A stretch of 64,000 nt of DNA from an uncultured Phascolarctobacterium sp. (GTDB lineage: Bacteria > Bacillota > Negativicutes > Acidaminococcales > Acidaminococcaceae): the NCBI RefSeq assembly GCF_934190775.1, contig NZ_CAKPTG010000005.1:62001-126000 (forward strand), in the 5' to 3' direction. The notes under the pieces are model-generated. The model made no database searches, was not told the origin of the DNA, and worked only from the letters and a program-made list of their open reading frames with translations. A program made the position numbers and the translations under genes. Below, piece after piece: positions 27,792 to 36,508 of this stretch (positions within the stretch are counted from its first letter, which is position 1; each line of letters opens with the position of its first letter).

Positions 27792-28672
27792 TATTTATTC
27801 TCCCCTTTCTTAAGCAGCGGGAAGCCCATTTCTTCACGTTGTGCTACATAAGCCTTTGCACACAGGCGGGCCATCGCACGTACACGGCCGATGTAGGCAG
27901 TACGTTCACTTACGCTGATTGCTCCGCGGGAATCCAGCAGGTTGAATGCATGGGAGCATTTCAGAACGTAATCATAAGCAGGACGGATATAACCAAGCTC
28001 GATAACGCGCTTAGCTTCTGCTTCATATTTGTCGAACAGGTCAAACAGCAGCGCAGTGTCTGCTACCTGGAAGTTGTAGAAGGATTGCTCTACCTCGTTG
28101 GTGTGGAAAACGTCACCGTAGGTAACATCGCCAACCCATTGGATATCGAATACGTTTTCTACGCCCTGGATATACATAGCCAGACGCTCCAGGCCGTACG
28201 TGATTTCAACAGTTACAGGCTTAACGTCAATGCTGCCTACCTGTTGGAAGTAGGTAAACTGGGTGATTTCCATACCATCCAGCCAAACCTCCCAGCCCAG
28301 GCCCCAAGCGCCCAGAGTCGGAGATTCCCAGTTATCCTCTACAAAGCGGATATCATGCTCCTCCTGATGAATGCCGAGCTCAGCCAGGCTCTGCAGATAC
28401 AGCTCCTGAATGTTTTCCGGAGAGGGCTTTACGATAACCTGGAACTGATGATGCTGGAACAGACGGTTCGGGTTATCACCGTAACGGCCGTCTGCCGGGC
28501 GGCGGGAAGGCTCTACGTAAGCCACACGCCAGGGTTCAGGTCCGAGTACGCGTAAAAAGGTAGACGGGTTCATTGTGCCTGCGCCTTTTTCGATGTCATA
28601 GGGCTGTGCCATAATGCAGTTTTGGCCTGCCCAGAATTTTTGCAGCTTCAAAATAATTGTCTGAAAATCCAT
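27791..28672 (-). CDS. glyQ: Glycine--tRNA ligase alpha subunit
   Basis: The alpha subunit carries the class II catalytic core that activates glycine. The 293-residue protein has [19 protein letters not shown] and [15 protein letters not shown] (motif 2 region) and GLERLAMY (motif 3). GGAGGTAAAAC precedes the ATG. Expression is controlled by a T-box leader. Confidence 0.97.
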   Translation of the reverse strand: MDFQTIILKLQKFWAGQNCIMAQPYDIEKGAGTMNPSTFLRVLGPEPWRVAYVEPSRRPADGRYGDNPNRLFQHHQFQVIVKPSPENIQELYLQSLAELGIHQEEHDIRFVEDNWESPTLGAWGLGWEVWLDGMEITQFTYFQQVGSIDVKPVTVEITYGLERLAMYIQGVENVFDIQWVGDVTYGDVFHTNEVEQSFYNFQVADTALLFDLFDKYEAEAKRVIELGYIRPAYDYVLKCSHAFNLLDSRGAISVSERTAYIGRVRAMARLCAKAYVAQREEMGFPLLKKGENK

Positions 28673-28726
28673 GTTTTACCTCCTATATTTGTTACAAAGA
28701 CGGCAATGGCAGCAGCTTTGTCCAAA

Positions 28727-28940
28727 AACAAAAAGCACCCGCGTCCCCGTAACATAAATGTTACAGGGACGGAGTGCATACAGCTCAAACTCCGCGGTTC
28801 CACCCTGCTTGACTGCAATTATCTGCAGCCCGCCTCAATCAATTTTCTTTTGCAGCTCCAAAGTGCCTTCATCTGCCTTTGCCGCCTTGCACTGTCACGG
28901 CTCGCTGAGTTTGCAGACTACTACTCTTCTTCTTAGCTTA
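28727..28940 (-). promoter_or_regulatory. T-box leader of glyQS
   Basis: The conserved T-box AGGGUGGAACCGCGG is present (28792-28806), which pairs with the uncharged tRNA acceptor end. A very stable terminator follows: GTCCC-GTAACAT...ATGTTAC-GGGAC inside GCAC...GTGC (28731-28776), then TTTTTGTTTTT. Stem I and the specifier loop lie upstream; the downstream gene implies a glycine (GGC) specifier. Uncharged tRNA-Gly would allow read-through. Confidence 0.9.
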
Positions 28941-28946
28941 ACTGTT

Positions 28947-28975
28947 AGTATATAAAATGCTGCGCTATTTGTCAA
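28947..28975 (-). promoter_or_regulatory. Promoter of the glyQS T-box transcript
   Basis: TTGACA (28970-28975), 17-bp spacer, TATACT (28947-28952) on the minus strand. Confidence 0.8.
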
Positions 28976-29036
28976 GAGCAACCGGCAAGAAATACAGAAA
29001 ACAAAAAGAGATGCTGCTAAAAGTTTGTTTATGTGC

Positions 29037-29042
29037 TATACT
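29037..29042 (+). promoter_or_regulatory. Extended -10 promoter of the type I toxin
   Basis: TGC-TATACT is an extended -10. The RNA would start near 29050, at the left end of a 30-bp inverted repeat. Confidence 0.6.
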
Positions 29043-29105
29043 CACAAACAGAAGACAACCGTGTTGCAGGGTGGCGTTGCCCCATTCTTAAATAGAATGG
29101 ATGTG

Positions 29106-29198
29106 ATGTCTATGAAGCATTTCACTTTTCAGGACCTAATGGCTTTTGGAATGTTCATTTTGGCATTGCTGACCTTTATTTTTCTGTTTTGTAAATAA
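29106..29198 (+). CDS. Putative type I toxin, holin-like membrane peptide
   Basis: The 30-residue peptide MSMKHFTFQDLMAFGMFILA + LLTFIFLFCK has a short polar N-terminus and one hydrophobic helix. It matches the pattern of TxpA/BsrG/'putative holin-like toxin' peptides (xFxDLMxFGxFxLALLTxI). These insert in the membrane when their antisense RNA is lost. In-frame ATGs exist at 29097, 29106 and 29112; none has a strong ribosome site, which fits the poor translation usual for such toxins. A predicted antisense RNA overlaps the 3' region. Confidence 0.8.
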   Translation: MSMKHFTFQDLMAFGMFILALLTFIFLFCK

Positions 29199-29208
29199 TG
29201 CGTGCATA

Positions 29209-29301
29209 GAAAAACCGCCCCAAAACTTTGCCCAGTAGCGGAGCGGATTTTTCTAAACCACTTACTTAAGGCAACCCACCTCTGTGGGCGGTTGTCTTTC
29301 T
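29209..29301 (-). ncRNA. Predicted antisense antitoxin RNA
   Basis: A good minus-strand promoter (29308-29336) would start an RNA near 29301. A hairpin with GCGG/CCGC arms and five T (29210-29214) would end it, giving about 93 nt. It would overlap the 3' untranslated part of the toxin mRNA. It is inferred from promoter and terminator only. Confidence 0.6.
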
Positions 29302-29307
29302 ATGTTC

Positions 29308-29336
29308 AATATATCACAAAAGACTAGCTTTTGCAA
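29308..29336 (-). promoter_or_regulatory. Promoter of the predicted antitoxin RNA
   Basis: TTGCAA (29331-29336), 17-bp spacer and TATATT (29308-29313) on the minus strand. It is closer to consensus than the toxin promoter, as expected for an antitoxin. Confidence 0.65.
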
Positions 29337-29352
29337 GTAATACAGAACGAAC

Positions 29353-30606
29353 TTACTTTTTTTTCACACCTTGACGGCGGTTGCTGCCTGTTTTGGGAGC
29401 CTTGCGCTTATCAGCAACAGCATTGCGTCCGCGCTTAGGTGCAGCAGGCTTCTTCTTTTTGGCAGCCACAGCGACACGACGTGCTACAACCTCACCTTCC
29501 AGGTTTTGGCGTTCCATCAGAATGCCCAGTTTATTTTCAATATTACGCAGCCATTTAACCTCGTCGGCAGTATAAAGCGTAATTGCTTCGCCCTCATTGC
29601 CTGCGCGTCCGGTACGGCCGATGCGGTGAACATACCAGTCAACATCATGCGGAATATCATAGTTCACAACATGGGTTACACCTTCAACGTCCAATCCGCG
29701 GGCAGCCAGGTCGCTGGCAACAAGAATCTGGATTTTAGCATCACGGAAGGCCTTCATAACAGTTTTGCGCTTTGCGGGAGACATTTCGCCATGCAGCACA
29801 TCAACGTTATAGCCCTGCATGCCCAGCCAGTCGCCCAGCTCCTTGGTGCGCTCCTTGCTCATGCAGAAAACAATCATCAGATACGGGTTCAGGCGGTCAA
29901 TAAGTGCTGCGACAGCCTTATTCTTGTATTCGTCGGTTGTTTTCAGGCAAATCTGCTTGATTTTCTCCACGGTAGCCTGGTCCGGGTTAATATCAATCAG
30001 CGCGCAGTTTTTCGTCAGCTTGCGTCCCAGCTTGCGCACCTCTTCCGACAGCGTTGCGGAGCAAAGCATCGTCTGATGCTCCGGCGCGGTCATAGCAATC
30101 AGCTCCAGCGCTTCATCCATAAAGCCCTGCAGCAGCATTTCGTCTACCTCGTCCAATACCAGATAACGCACACCGCCAAGATCGGTATTACCCTTGCGGA
30201 TATGGTCCAGCAGACGGCCGGGAGTACCAATCAGCACATGGCTGCGTCCCTCCAGCTTATATTTCTGCGTTTCAAAATCACGTCCGCCGGTAACAGCCAG
30301 CACCTTGATATCGCTTTCGCCCAGGATTTTTTTCATTTCGGTGGCAATCTGCTGTGCCAGCTCGCGTGTCGGCGTAATTACCAGTGCCTGCACGTAGCTT
30401 TTGGCAATGTCGATTTTTTCTGCCAGCGGTACCAAAAACGCCAGTGTCTTGCCTGTGCCAGTCTGCGCACGGGCGATTACGTCACGTCCGGCAAACAGCG
30501 CCGGGATAGCCTGCTCCTGTACCGGCATCGGCTTTTTGATGCCCATTTTCTGGAGCTGCTCTACAGTGTGCGCACAAACCTTTAAGGCTGCAAATCCATT
30601 TGTCAT
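29353..30606 (-). CDS. DEAD-box type ATP-dependent RNA helicase
   Basis: It unwinds RNA in ribosome assembly or mRNA decay; the exact role is unclear. All motifs are present in 417 residues: Q motif (PMPVQEQAIP), AQTGTGKT, PTRELAQQ, GTPGRLLDHI, SAT and HRIGRTGRAG. Motif II reads DEVD rather than DEAD. The C-terminal tail of about 45 residues is basic (KKKKPAAPKRGR), probably RNA-binding. GAGGAATGTGAA precedes the ATG. Nearest to CshA/DeaD-type proteins, but shorter. Confidence 0.92.
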   Translation of the reverse strand: MTNGFAALKVCAHTVEQLQKMGIKKPMPVQEQAIPALFAGRDVIARAQTGTGKTLAFLVPLAEKIDIAKSYVQALVITPTRELAQQIATEMKKILGESDIKVLAVTGGRDFETQKYKLEGRSHVLIGTPGRLLDHIRKGNTDLGGVRYLVLDEVDEMLLQGFMDEALELIAMTAPEHQTMLCSATLSEEVRKLGRKLTKNCALIDINPDQATVEKIKQICLKTTDEYKNKAVAALIDRLNPYLMIVFCMSKERTKELGDWLGMQGYNVDVLHGEMSPAKRKTVMKAFRDAKIQILVASDLAARGLDVEGVTHVVNYDIPHDVDWYVHRIGRTGRAGNEGEAITLYTADEVKWLRNIENKLGILMERQNLEGEVVARRVAVAAKKKKPAAPKRGRNAVADKRKAPKTGSNRRQGVKKK

Positions 30607-30817
30607 TTCACATTCCTCTTTTCCTTATAAATTTATCTTCAGACCTTATGGCCTTTTTTCTTTATAACTTTAGTATTATATCATAAATCAGGCAGGAACG
30701 GAAAGATGCTGTAAAGTTTTTCCAGCCAAAATAATTGCATCAGCCTGAAAAATATCCCTGCTTGTGATGGCTAAGGCTGTAATAACACAGCTTACAAAGC
30801 CAAGGCGCAACAGCGCC

Positions 30818-30850
30818 AAAAAGCCCCTGTCGGCAATTGCCGGCAGGGGC
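30818..30850 (-). terminator. Terminator of the inhibitor-zapA-U32 operon
   Basis: GCCCCTGtCGGCAATTGCCGgCAGGGGC folds on itself, followed by five T on the minus strand. The rest of the 280-bp gap to the helicase holds only the helicase promoter region (TGATATAAT near 30675). Confidence 0.85.
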
Positions 30851-30886
30851 CTTGGCTTATTCAGCCTATTCGGCTTATATTTACTT

Positions 30887-33352
30887 TTACATTACGCCTC
30901 TAAAATAGTGGCCTCTTGTAGTACCGGGCAGATTTTCCGGTGCTTCCACCGCACCGCCGATAATCTTGCGGTACAGCGCCACAAGCTCGCCCAAGCGTGC
31001 TGCATCGTAATCACGTCCGTCAATGCGAAGCGCCGCTACGCCTGCTTCCGCCATATGCTGTACATTGGCAGTCATCGAAAGCTCATGCGCGTTCAGAATA
31101 TGCATACGGCAGAACTGGTCCGTCACAATCGGGAAGCGTGCATCCTTGCGGTCACCCAGGAACAACGGCTCTGCACAGTTAAACTTGCAGGCCCCCTTAT
31201 CCAGCGCACCCAGGAAGCTGCCGCCTACGCAGTATTCGGAAACCATCATCTCCAAACGTCCCTGAATCATGCACTCCAACGGCAGCGGGCTGACGCTCAC
31301 AAGATGCTCAACCTGCGCCATAGTCAGCTCCGGACTAAGCACTGCACCTACAGCACCCTGCTCCTGCCAGAACTGCAGCGTCTGGCTGTTGAAGATGTTC
31401 AAAGACATGTCTGCCACCAGGTTGAGGCCGACGTACTTCTTCGCCAAGGGCCACAAGCCGTTGTTGTTGATATAAACAAAATCCGGCTGCAGCTCTTCCC
31501 ACAATTTGAAGAGCTTATCGAAATATGCCAGCTGTGCTTCCTTGATGATACGCGGTGTTGCAAAGGCCAGCTGACGGCCTGCCTTGCGCACCAGCTTCGT
31601 AGCCTTGGCATAATCCGCCTCAGACGGCAGCTGATGGTTGAAGCAGTCACCGCCGAAGAGAATGCGCTCCGCACCTGCCTGCAACGCAGCGTTGACCTTG
31701 TCAACGCTGTCGCAATGCACTACCAGAACGGACTCATGCTGCTTGGCCTTATGTGCCTGCGGCACCAGCTGCTCGCTGAAGCTGTGCACCGCAGTGCGCG
31801 CCGGTGCGAAAGCACTCAGGCGCGCAGCATCCAGCGCCTCGCACGCCATGCGGCGTGCTTCGTTCATTTCGCTCATCGGCACCATAACATTTTCATCATG
31901 CTCAAAGATCAGGCTGTTCAGGAAATATTCGGTCGTACCGAGGCGGTCCAGCTGCTTACGCACGCCCGCCTCGTCCAGCGCACGCTTGCGTGCTGCCTCT
32001 ACGATAAAATCTGTTTCGCCATAACCGACGTTGCCTTCATCGTCCGTCAGCGTAACCGTCATCGGCTCGCCCAGACGCGCAGTAACTACGGCATCTACCG
32101 GAATACGCTTTTTGGCGTCCGGTCCGAAGAACTGCTGCGCATAGCTCATCAGTCTGCTGTCGAGTGTACGGAAAACGCGGTCATTCAAGCGTACACCGTT
32201 AGGCACATCAATCGTTACCTGCTGGCCGGGGGCAGCGCTCTGCACACTATTGCCGCCACACAGCATATCCGTAACGGTGGTGCCAACACGTCCGCCGACA
32301 CTTACCCAGAACTCCAGGCCATCGCCAAGATGCAGCTCCTTATCCAGCTTAATAACTGCCTTATTGCGGTTTTTATCCAGCTTTGCAACACGGCCGATAA
32401 GCACACCGCGGTTGTTGGGACGGCGGTCACTCATCATCGTGCGTCCGGGACGACGCTCCAGATAGGCAGTGGTAAAATCGCGGTTGAAGATTTGCTCGAT
32501 ATTCGCTAAATCCTCCTCCGGCACATTGTAGTCACCGGCAAGATAGCTGTCAATCGCGCGGCGATAAGCATCTACTACTACCGCAACATATTCCGGGCGC
32601 TTCATGCGTCCTTCGATTTTGTAGGACACAACGCCTGCGTCAATCAGCTGCGGCAGGATGCTCAGTGTATTCATATCCTTAGGGCTCAGCAGATACTGGC
32701 CTGCATCCTTGCCCTGCAGCATATCCTCATCCTTCGCGTTGAGCAGCTTATACGGCAGACGGCAAGGCTGAGCACAGCGTCCGCGGTTACCGCTGCGGCC
32801 ACCGATAAGACTGCTCATCAGGCATTGTCCGCTATAGCAGACGCACAATGCACCATGAATAAAGGTTTCAATTTCACTGCCGCGGCTGCAGGCTGCGCCG
32901 ATTTCTTTCAGGCTCAGCTCGCGCGCCAATACGCTGCGCTCCATGCCTGCGCTCATAGCGAAGTCTACACCACTGCTATTTGTAATACTCATCTGCGTGC
33001 TGGCGTGCAGCGGCAGCTCCGGCACAATTTTCTGCGCCAGGCGGATAACGCCCAAATCCTGCACAATCAGTCCGTCTACACCCACGTTGTTCAAGAACAA
33101 CAGATAATCGGACAAAGCTTCCAGCTCACTGTCATCTACAAGAGTATTGACCGTAATATAAAGGCGTACATGGTGCATGTGAGCAAAGTACACCGCCTTC
33201 GCCATTTCCTCTTCATCAAAATTGCTGGCATAGGCACGTGCTCCAAAGGCTTTACCGCCCATATATACAGCATCGGCGCCGGCGTTTACCGCTGCCTCCA
33301 AGGCTTCCCAGCTGCCTGCGGGAGCAAGCAGTTCTATTGTTTTCTTTTCCAT
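30887..33352 (-). CDS. U32 family peptidase / RlhA-like protein with DUF3656
   Basis: The 821-residue protein starts with the U32 core (ELLAPAGSWEALEAAVNAGADAVY written in parts: LLAPAGSWEAL, AGADAVYMGG). The U32 signature ETFIHGALCVCYSGQC and Cys residues at GRCAQPCRLPY follow. The C-terminal half is the DUF3656/collagenase-like domain. The E. coli homologue RlhA hydroxylates C2501 of 23S rRNA, and many U32 proteins are now seen as rRNA/ubiquinone hydroxylases rather than proteases. It follows zapA by 7 bp. Confidence 0.88.
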   Translation of the reverse strand: MEKKTIELLAPAGSWEALEAAVNAGADAVYMGGKAFGARAYASNFDEEEMAKAVYFAHMHHVRLYITVNTLVDDSELEALSDYLLFLNNVGVDGLIVQDLGVIRLAQKIVPELPLHASTQMSITNSSGVDFAMSAGMERSVLARELSLKEIGAACSRGSEIETFIHGALCVCYSGQCLMSSLIGGRSGNRGRCAQPCRLPYKLLNAKDEDMLQGKDAGQYLLSPKDMNTLSILPQLIDAGVVSYKIEGRMKRPEYVAVVVDAYRRAIDSYLAGDYNVPEEDLANIEQIFNRDFTTAYLERRPGRTMMSDRRPNNRGVLIGRVAKLDKNRNKAVIKLDKELHLGDGLEFWVSVGGRVGTTVTDMLCGGNSVQSAAPGQQVTIDVPNGVRLNDRVFRTLDSRLMSYAQQFFGPDAKKRIPVDAVVTARLGEPMTVTLTDDEGNVGYGETDFIVEAARKRALDEAGVRKQLDRLGTTEYFLNSLIFEHDENVMVPMSEMNEARRMACEALDAARLSAFAPARTAVHSFSEQLVPQAHKAKQHESVLVVHCDSVDKVNAALQAGAERILFGGDCFNHQLPSEADYAKATKLVRKAGRQLAFATPRIIKEAQLAYFDKLFKLWEELQPDFVYINNNGLWPLAKKYVGLNLVADMSLNIFNSQTLQFWQEQGAVGAVLSPELTMAQVEHLVSVSPLPLECMIQGRLEMMVSEYCVGGSFLGALDKGACKFNCAEPLFLGDRKDARFPIVTDQFCRMHILNAHELSMTANVQHMAEAGVAALRIDGRDYDAARLGELVALYRKIIGGAVEAPENLPGTTRGHYFRGVM

Positions 33353-33359
33353 ATGTTAT

Positions 33360-33779
33360 CTACCTTTCACGCACTGCTGCCTGCAGTCTTTCATATCTGG
33401 CCTGCAGCTCTTGCAGCTCCTGTACCAGGGCAGCATTTCTTTGCTGCATCTGCTGTTCCATTGCAGTATATTGCTCCTGCAATTGCTGCTCTGCTGCTAT
33501 ACATTTTTGCTGCATTTCCTGCTCCATAGCAGTACACTTTTCCTGCATCTCCTGCTTCAAAGCAACGCATTTTTCCTGCAGCTCCAATCTTTCAGCTGCC
33601 AGGTCAAGTGCCGTCCAGATAGCCAGCTTATCCGTCTGCAGCAGCTTTTTGTTTTCTGCCAGCTCCTGCATTCTTCTGTCTACCTCTGCTGCTATTTTCA
33701 GTACCTGCTCTTCGGAGGCAGAGGTCGTTAATGCATAGGTACTGTTATATATTTTTACAGAAACTGATGCTTTTTCCAT
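33360..33779 (-). CDS. zapA: ZapA-like cell-division protein with hendecad-repeat coiled coil
   Basis: ZapA binds FtsZ and stabilises the Z ring. The N-terminal 65 residues (VSVKIYNSTYALTT, EEQVLKIAAEVDRRMQEL) match ZapA. Residues 69-123 are five near-perfect 11-residue repeats of the type EKCxAxxQEMQ, three with a Cys at position 3. The protein has 139 residues, longer than usual because of these repeats. Start at 33779 is set by GAGGATGTGTTT. It sits between the I42 gene and the U32 gene, a zapA-U32 pairing seen in other Firmicutes. Confidence 0.8.
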   Translation of the reverse strand: MEKASVSVKIYNSTYALTTSASEEQVLKIAAEVDRRMQELAENKKLLQTDKLAIWTALDLAAERLELQEKCVALKQEMQEKCTAMEQEMQQKCIAAEQQLQEQYTAMEQQMQQRNAALVQELQELQARYERLQAAVRER

Positions 33780-33795
33780 AAACACATCCTCTAGC

Positions 33796-34638
33796 TTATT
33801 CCGCGATAACGGTAAAATTAAAGCTTTGCAGGCTCAGCTTTTCCCAGGAGCGCTTGTAATCCATGCGGATATTATAGGTGCCTGGCTTAGTAACTGCCAG
33901 CACCAGAATTTCAATGCCGGGTGCGCCAACTCTTTCCTCTTCACTGCGCGGAATGGTAAACGAACTGCCTACCCTGCTTACTGCCGGTGAGCTGCAGCTA
34001 TATTCCCAGCCATAGCCGGTGGAAGGATTGCTGTCCAGCTTAAGCGCTATCAGTCCGCTTGCAGGCAGACGTAATGTTTTGCCTGCCGCCTTATCGGTAA
34101 TCTTCGCCAGCTGCAGTAAGCGACCTGCTTCACCGATGCGCAACGAGGTAACTACCTCTTTATAAGGCACGAAGCTGCTGTACGCTGCATTTTTCTTGCT
34201 GCGCACAAACAAGCCCTCTTCACCAAAGAGCACATTGTCATAATCACCCAAAGCGGTCTTTACATTATCGTTATCGACAAAGAAGTCCGTAACCTCGAAC
34301 TCTCTGCCAGTAGTCAAATCAAGATTTAAACCGGTGTACGCCTTGCGTCCGCCATTATCTGCTTCCAGCAAAAGGCTCACCAGGCTCGGACGGTTCAGCA
34401 TCACCTTATAGGTCACGCTTCCCTGACCGCCAACCTCTTTTACCAGCTTAGCTGCAGCGTCACGCACCAAAGCGTTAGCCTGTGTTTCCAGCTCTACAGA
34501 ATTACTGCCATCAATATAAGGCAGCGTTGCCGTAGCTTTTCCGACAGAGGTCTGTTCTGTCAGCACCGTGGTCTGCTGGTCTGCCAGTACCGGCAGCGAT
34601 AAGCATAAGCATAATAATGTTGTCAACAGGATTTTCAT
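33796..34638 (-). CDS. Secreted protein with chagasin-like (I42) protease-inhibitor domain
   Basis: The 280-residue product has a signal peptide ending near VLADQQ. The middle part (about residues 40-170) resembles DUF3298/RsiV-like exported domains (YTGLNLDLTTGREFEVTDFF, in parts). The last 100 residues carry the chagasin-family inhibitor signatures NPSTGYGW and YKRSW. Such domains block papain-like cysteine proteases. AAAGGAG precedes the ATG. It is the first gene of the operon with zapA and the U32 gene. Confidence 0.75.
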   Translation of the reverse strand: MKILLTTLLCLCLSLPVLADQQTTVLTEQTSVGKATATLPYIDGSNSVELETQANALVRDAAAKLVKEVGGQGSVTYKVMLNRPSLVSLLLEADNGGRKAYTGLNLDLTTGREFEVTDFFVDNDNVKTALGDYDNVLFGEEGLFVRSKKNAAYSSFVPYKEVVTSLRIGEAGRLLQLAKITDKAAGKTLRLPASGLIALKLDSNPSTGYGWEYSCSSPAVSRVGSSFTIPRSEEERVGAPGIEILVLAVTKPGTYNIRMDYKRSWEKLSLQSFNFTVIAE

Positions 34639-34696
34639 AGCCTGCAGCTCCTTTCCAAAAACATTTCCCGGGACATATTAAGCTGCAATATGCCCT

Positions 34697-34732
34697 GTAA
34701 AAATTAAGCAGGAAGAATGCCCTCCTGCTTAA
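34697..34732 (-). terminator. Terminator of gltX
   Basis: TTAAGCAGGA (34704-34713) pairs with TCCTGCTTAA (34723-34732); TTTTT follows on the minus strand. Confidence 0.85.
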
Positions 34733-34777
34733 TTAAAGCAATCGCGCTAAAACTAGCCGCCAATCGCTATTTTACAA

Positions 34778-36247
34778 TCATAAACTTTTAATGTATTCAA
34801 CAGCCTTTTCCAGACGTGCCAGAGTTCTTTCCTTGCCCAACAGCACCATAACATCAAACATGCCGGGGCTTACAGTGCGTCCGGTCAGAGCCAGACGAGT
34901 CGGATGGATAACCTTGCCCAGAGCCAGGCCATTATCAGCAGCAATCTTGTTATAAGCTGCTTCGGTAGAAGCCAGGTCATAAACATCGTCAGCCTTAATT
35001 GCTGCAATGCACTGTTCCAGTACAGGAATATTTTCTGCCTTGAAGTGCTTAGCTACGCCCTTTTCATCATACTCTTCAACATCCTTGAAGAAGTAGGTGG
35101 AAGCATCGGCAACCTCCTGCAGAGTTTTAACGCGTACACGTACAACATCTACGAGCTTTTCAAAATATGCTTCATTGGCAGCATCGTTGAACCATTCTTC
35201 GGTTACCAGGCCATCTTTAACGAAGAAGGGTTTGGCATCCGGCAGAATTTTTGCCAGCGGCAGCTCGGACAGATATTGACCGTTCATCCAGGTGAGTTTT
35301 TTGGTGTCGTAAATAGCAGCCTTTTTGCTCATCTGCTCCAGCTCAAACAGCTTAACTGTTTCTTCCAGAGTGAAGATTTCGCGCTCGTCGCCAGGGCCCC
35401 AGCCAAGCAGAGTCAGGTAGTTGATGATTGCTTCCGGCAGATAGCCTTGGCTGCGGAATTCTTCAACAGAGGTTGCGCCGTGGCGTTTGCTCAGCTTGGA
35501 ACGGTCCATAGCCAGAATCATCGGCATATGACCAAACTTAGGCGGCTCCCAGCCCAGTGCTTCATAAACCAGCAGCTGCTTCGGAGTGTTGGAAAGATGC
35601 TCTTCCGCACGCAGTACGTGAGTCATGCCCATCAGATGGTCATCGACACAAACAGCGAAGTTATAGGTAGGAATACCGTTGGATTTTACAATAACAAAAT
35701 CGTCGAACTGATCCATGTTAAAGGTAACCTCGCCATGAATCAGGTCATGTACGGTAATGCTGCCTTCAGCAGGAATCTTGATACGGATAGAATACGGTTC
35801 GCCTGCAGCGATACGTGCTTTAGCCTCTTCTGCCGGAATATCGCGGCAGGTGCGGGCATAGCGGAACGGTTGCTTAGCAGCGCGTTGTTTTTCACGTTGT
35901 GCAGCCAAATCCTCAGTAGTGCAGAAGCAGTAGTATGCTTTGCCTTCATCCAGCAGCTGCTGAGCATATTTTCTGTAGATATCAAAGCGCTCGGACTGAT
36001 AGTACGGACCGTATTCACCGCCTGCTTCCGGGCCTTCGTCCCAATTGATGCCCAACCATTTCAGGCTGGTAAGAATCTGGCTTACAGAATCCTCTTTCAA
36101 ACGTTCAATATCGGTATCTTCGATACGCAGAATCAGCTTGCCGCCCATTTTGCGGGCAAACAGCCAGTTGAACAGCGCAGTACGCGCACCACCAATATGT
36201 AAATACCCAGTAGGACTGGGAGCAAATCTTACTCTGACTTCAGACAT
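34778..36247 (-). CDS. gltX: Glutamate--tRNA ligase
   Basis: This class I synthetase charges tRNA-Glu, and in many Firmicutes also tRNA-Gln before amidation. The 489 residues show the HIGH-like GYLHIGGARTALFN and the KMSKS-like DRSKLSKRHGA. The length is normal. GTAAGGAG precedes the ATG. Monocistronic, with a consensus promoter. Confidence 0.97.
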   Translation of the reverse strand: MSEVRVRFAPSPTGYLHIGGARTALFNWLFARKMGGKLILRIEDTDIERLKEDSVSQILTSLKWLGINWDEGPEAGGEYGPYYQSERFDIYRKYAQQLLDEGKAYYCFCTTEDLAAQREKQRAAKQPFRYARTCRDIPAEEAKARIAAGEPYSIRIKIPAEGSITVHDLIHGEVTFNMDQFDDFVIVKSNGIPTYNFAVCVDDHLMGMTHVLRAEEHLSNTPKQLLVYEALGWEPPKFGHMPMILAMDRSKLSKRHGATSVEEFRSQGYLPEAIINYLTLLGWGPGDEREIFTLEETVKLFELEQMSKKAAIYDTKKLTWMNGQYLSELPLAKILPDAKPFFVKDGLVTEEWFNDAANEAYFEKLVDVVRVRVKTLQEVADASTYFFKDVEEYDEKGVAKHFKAENIPVLEQCIAAIKADDVYDLASTEAAYNKIAADNGLALGKVIHPTRLALTGRTVSPGMFDVMVLLGKERTLARLEKAVEYIKSL

Positions 36248-36298
36248 TTCATCGTCTCCTTACATTTTAATTACAAATATAGATTGTCAACCAGATTA

Positions 36299-36327
36299 AT
36301 TATACAGCTTTACAGAAAAAAGTGCAA
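36299..36327 (-). promoter_or_regulatory. Promoter of gltX
   Basis: TTGCAC (36322-36327), 17-bp spacer, TATAAT (36299-36304) on the minus strand. Confidence 0.75.
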
Positions 36328-36446
36328 ATATTAATCTGCATTGCCGTCTGCTTTTATTTTTCTTCATGATTCAAAGAAAAAACATTTCCGAACGTCTTCG
36401 TTCATAGAAAACGTCTTTTATTGCTATTATTTCGCATTTTTTTCGT

Positions 36447-36475
36447 TTGTCTAACCGTCAATTTCGTATTATAAT
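36447..36475 (+). promoter_or_regulatory. Promoter of the DNA glycosylase gene
   Basis: TTGTCT (36447-36452), 17-bp spacer, TATAAT (36470-36475) on the plus strand. Confidence 0.7.
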
Positions 36476-36508
36476 ATTGTAATAAAGTAAACATAAAGGA
36501 GGATGCTT

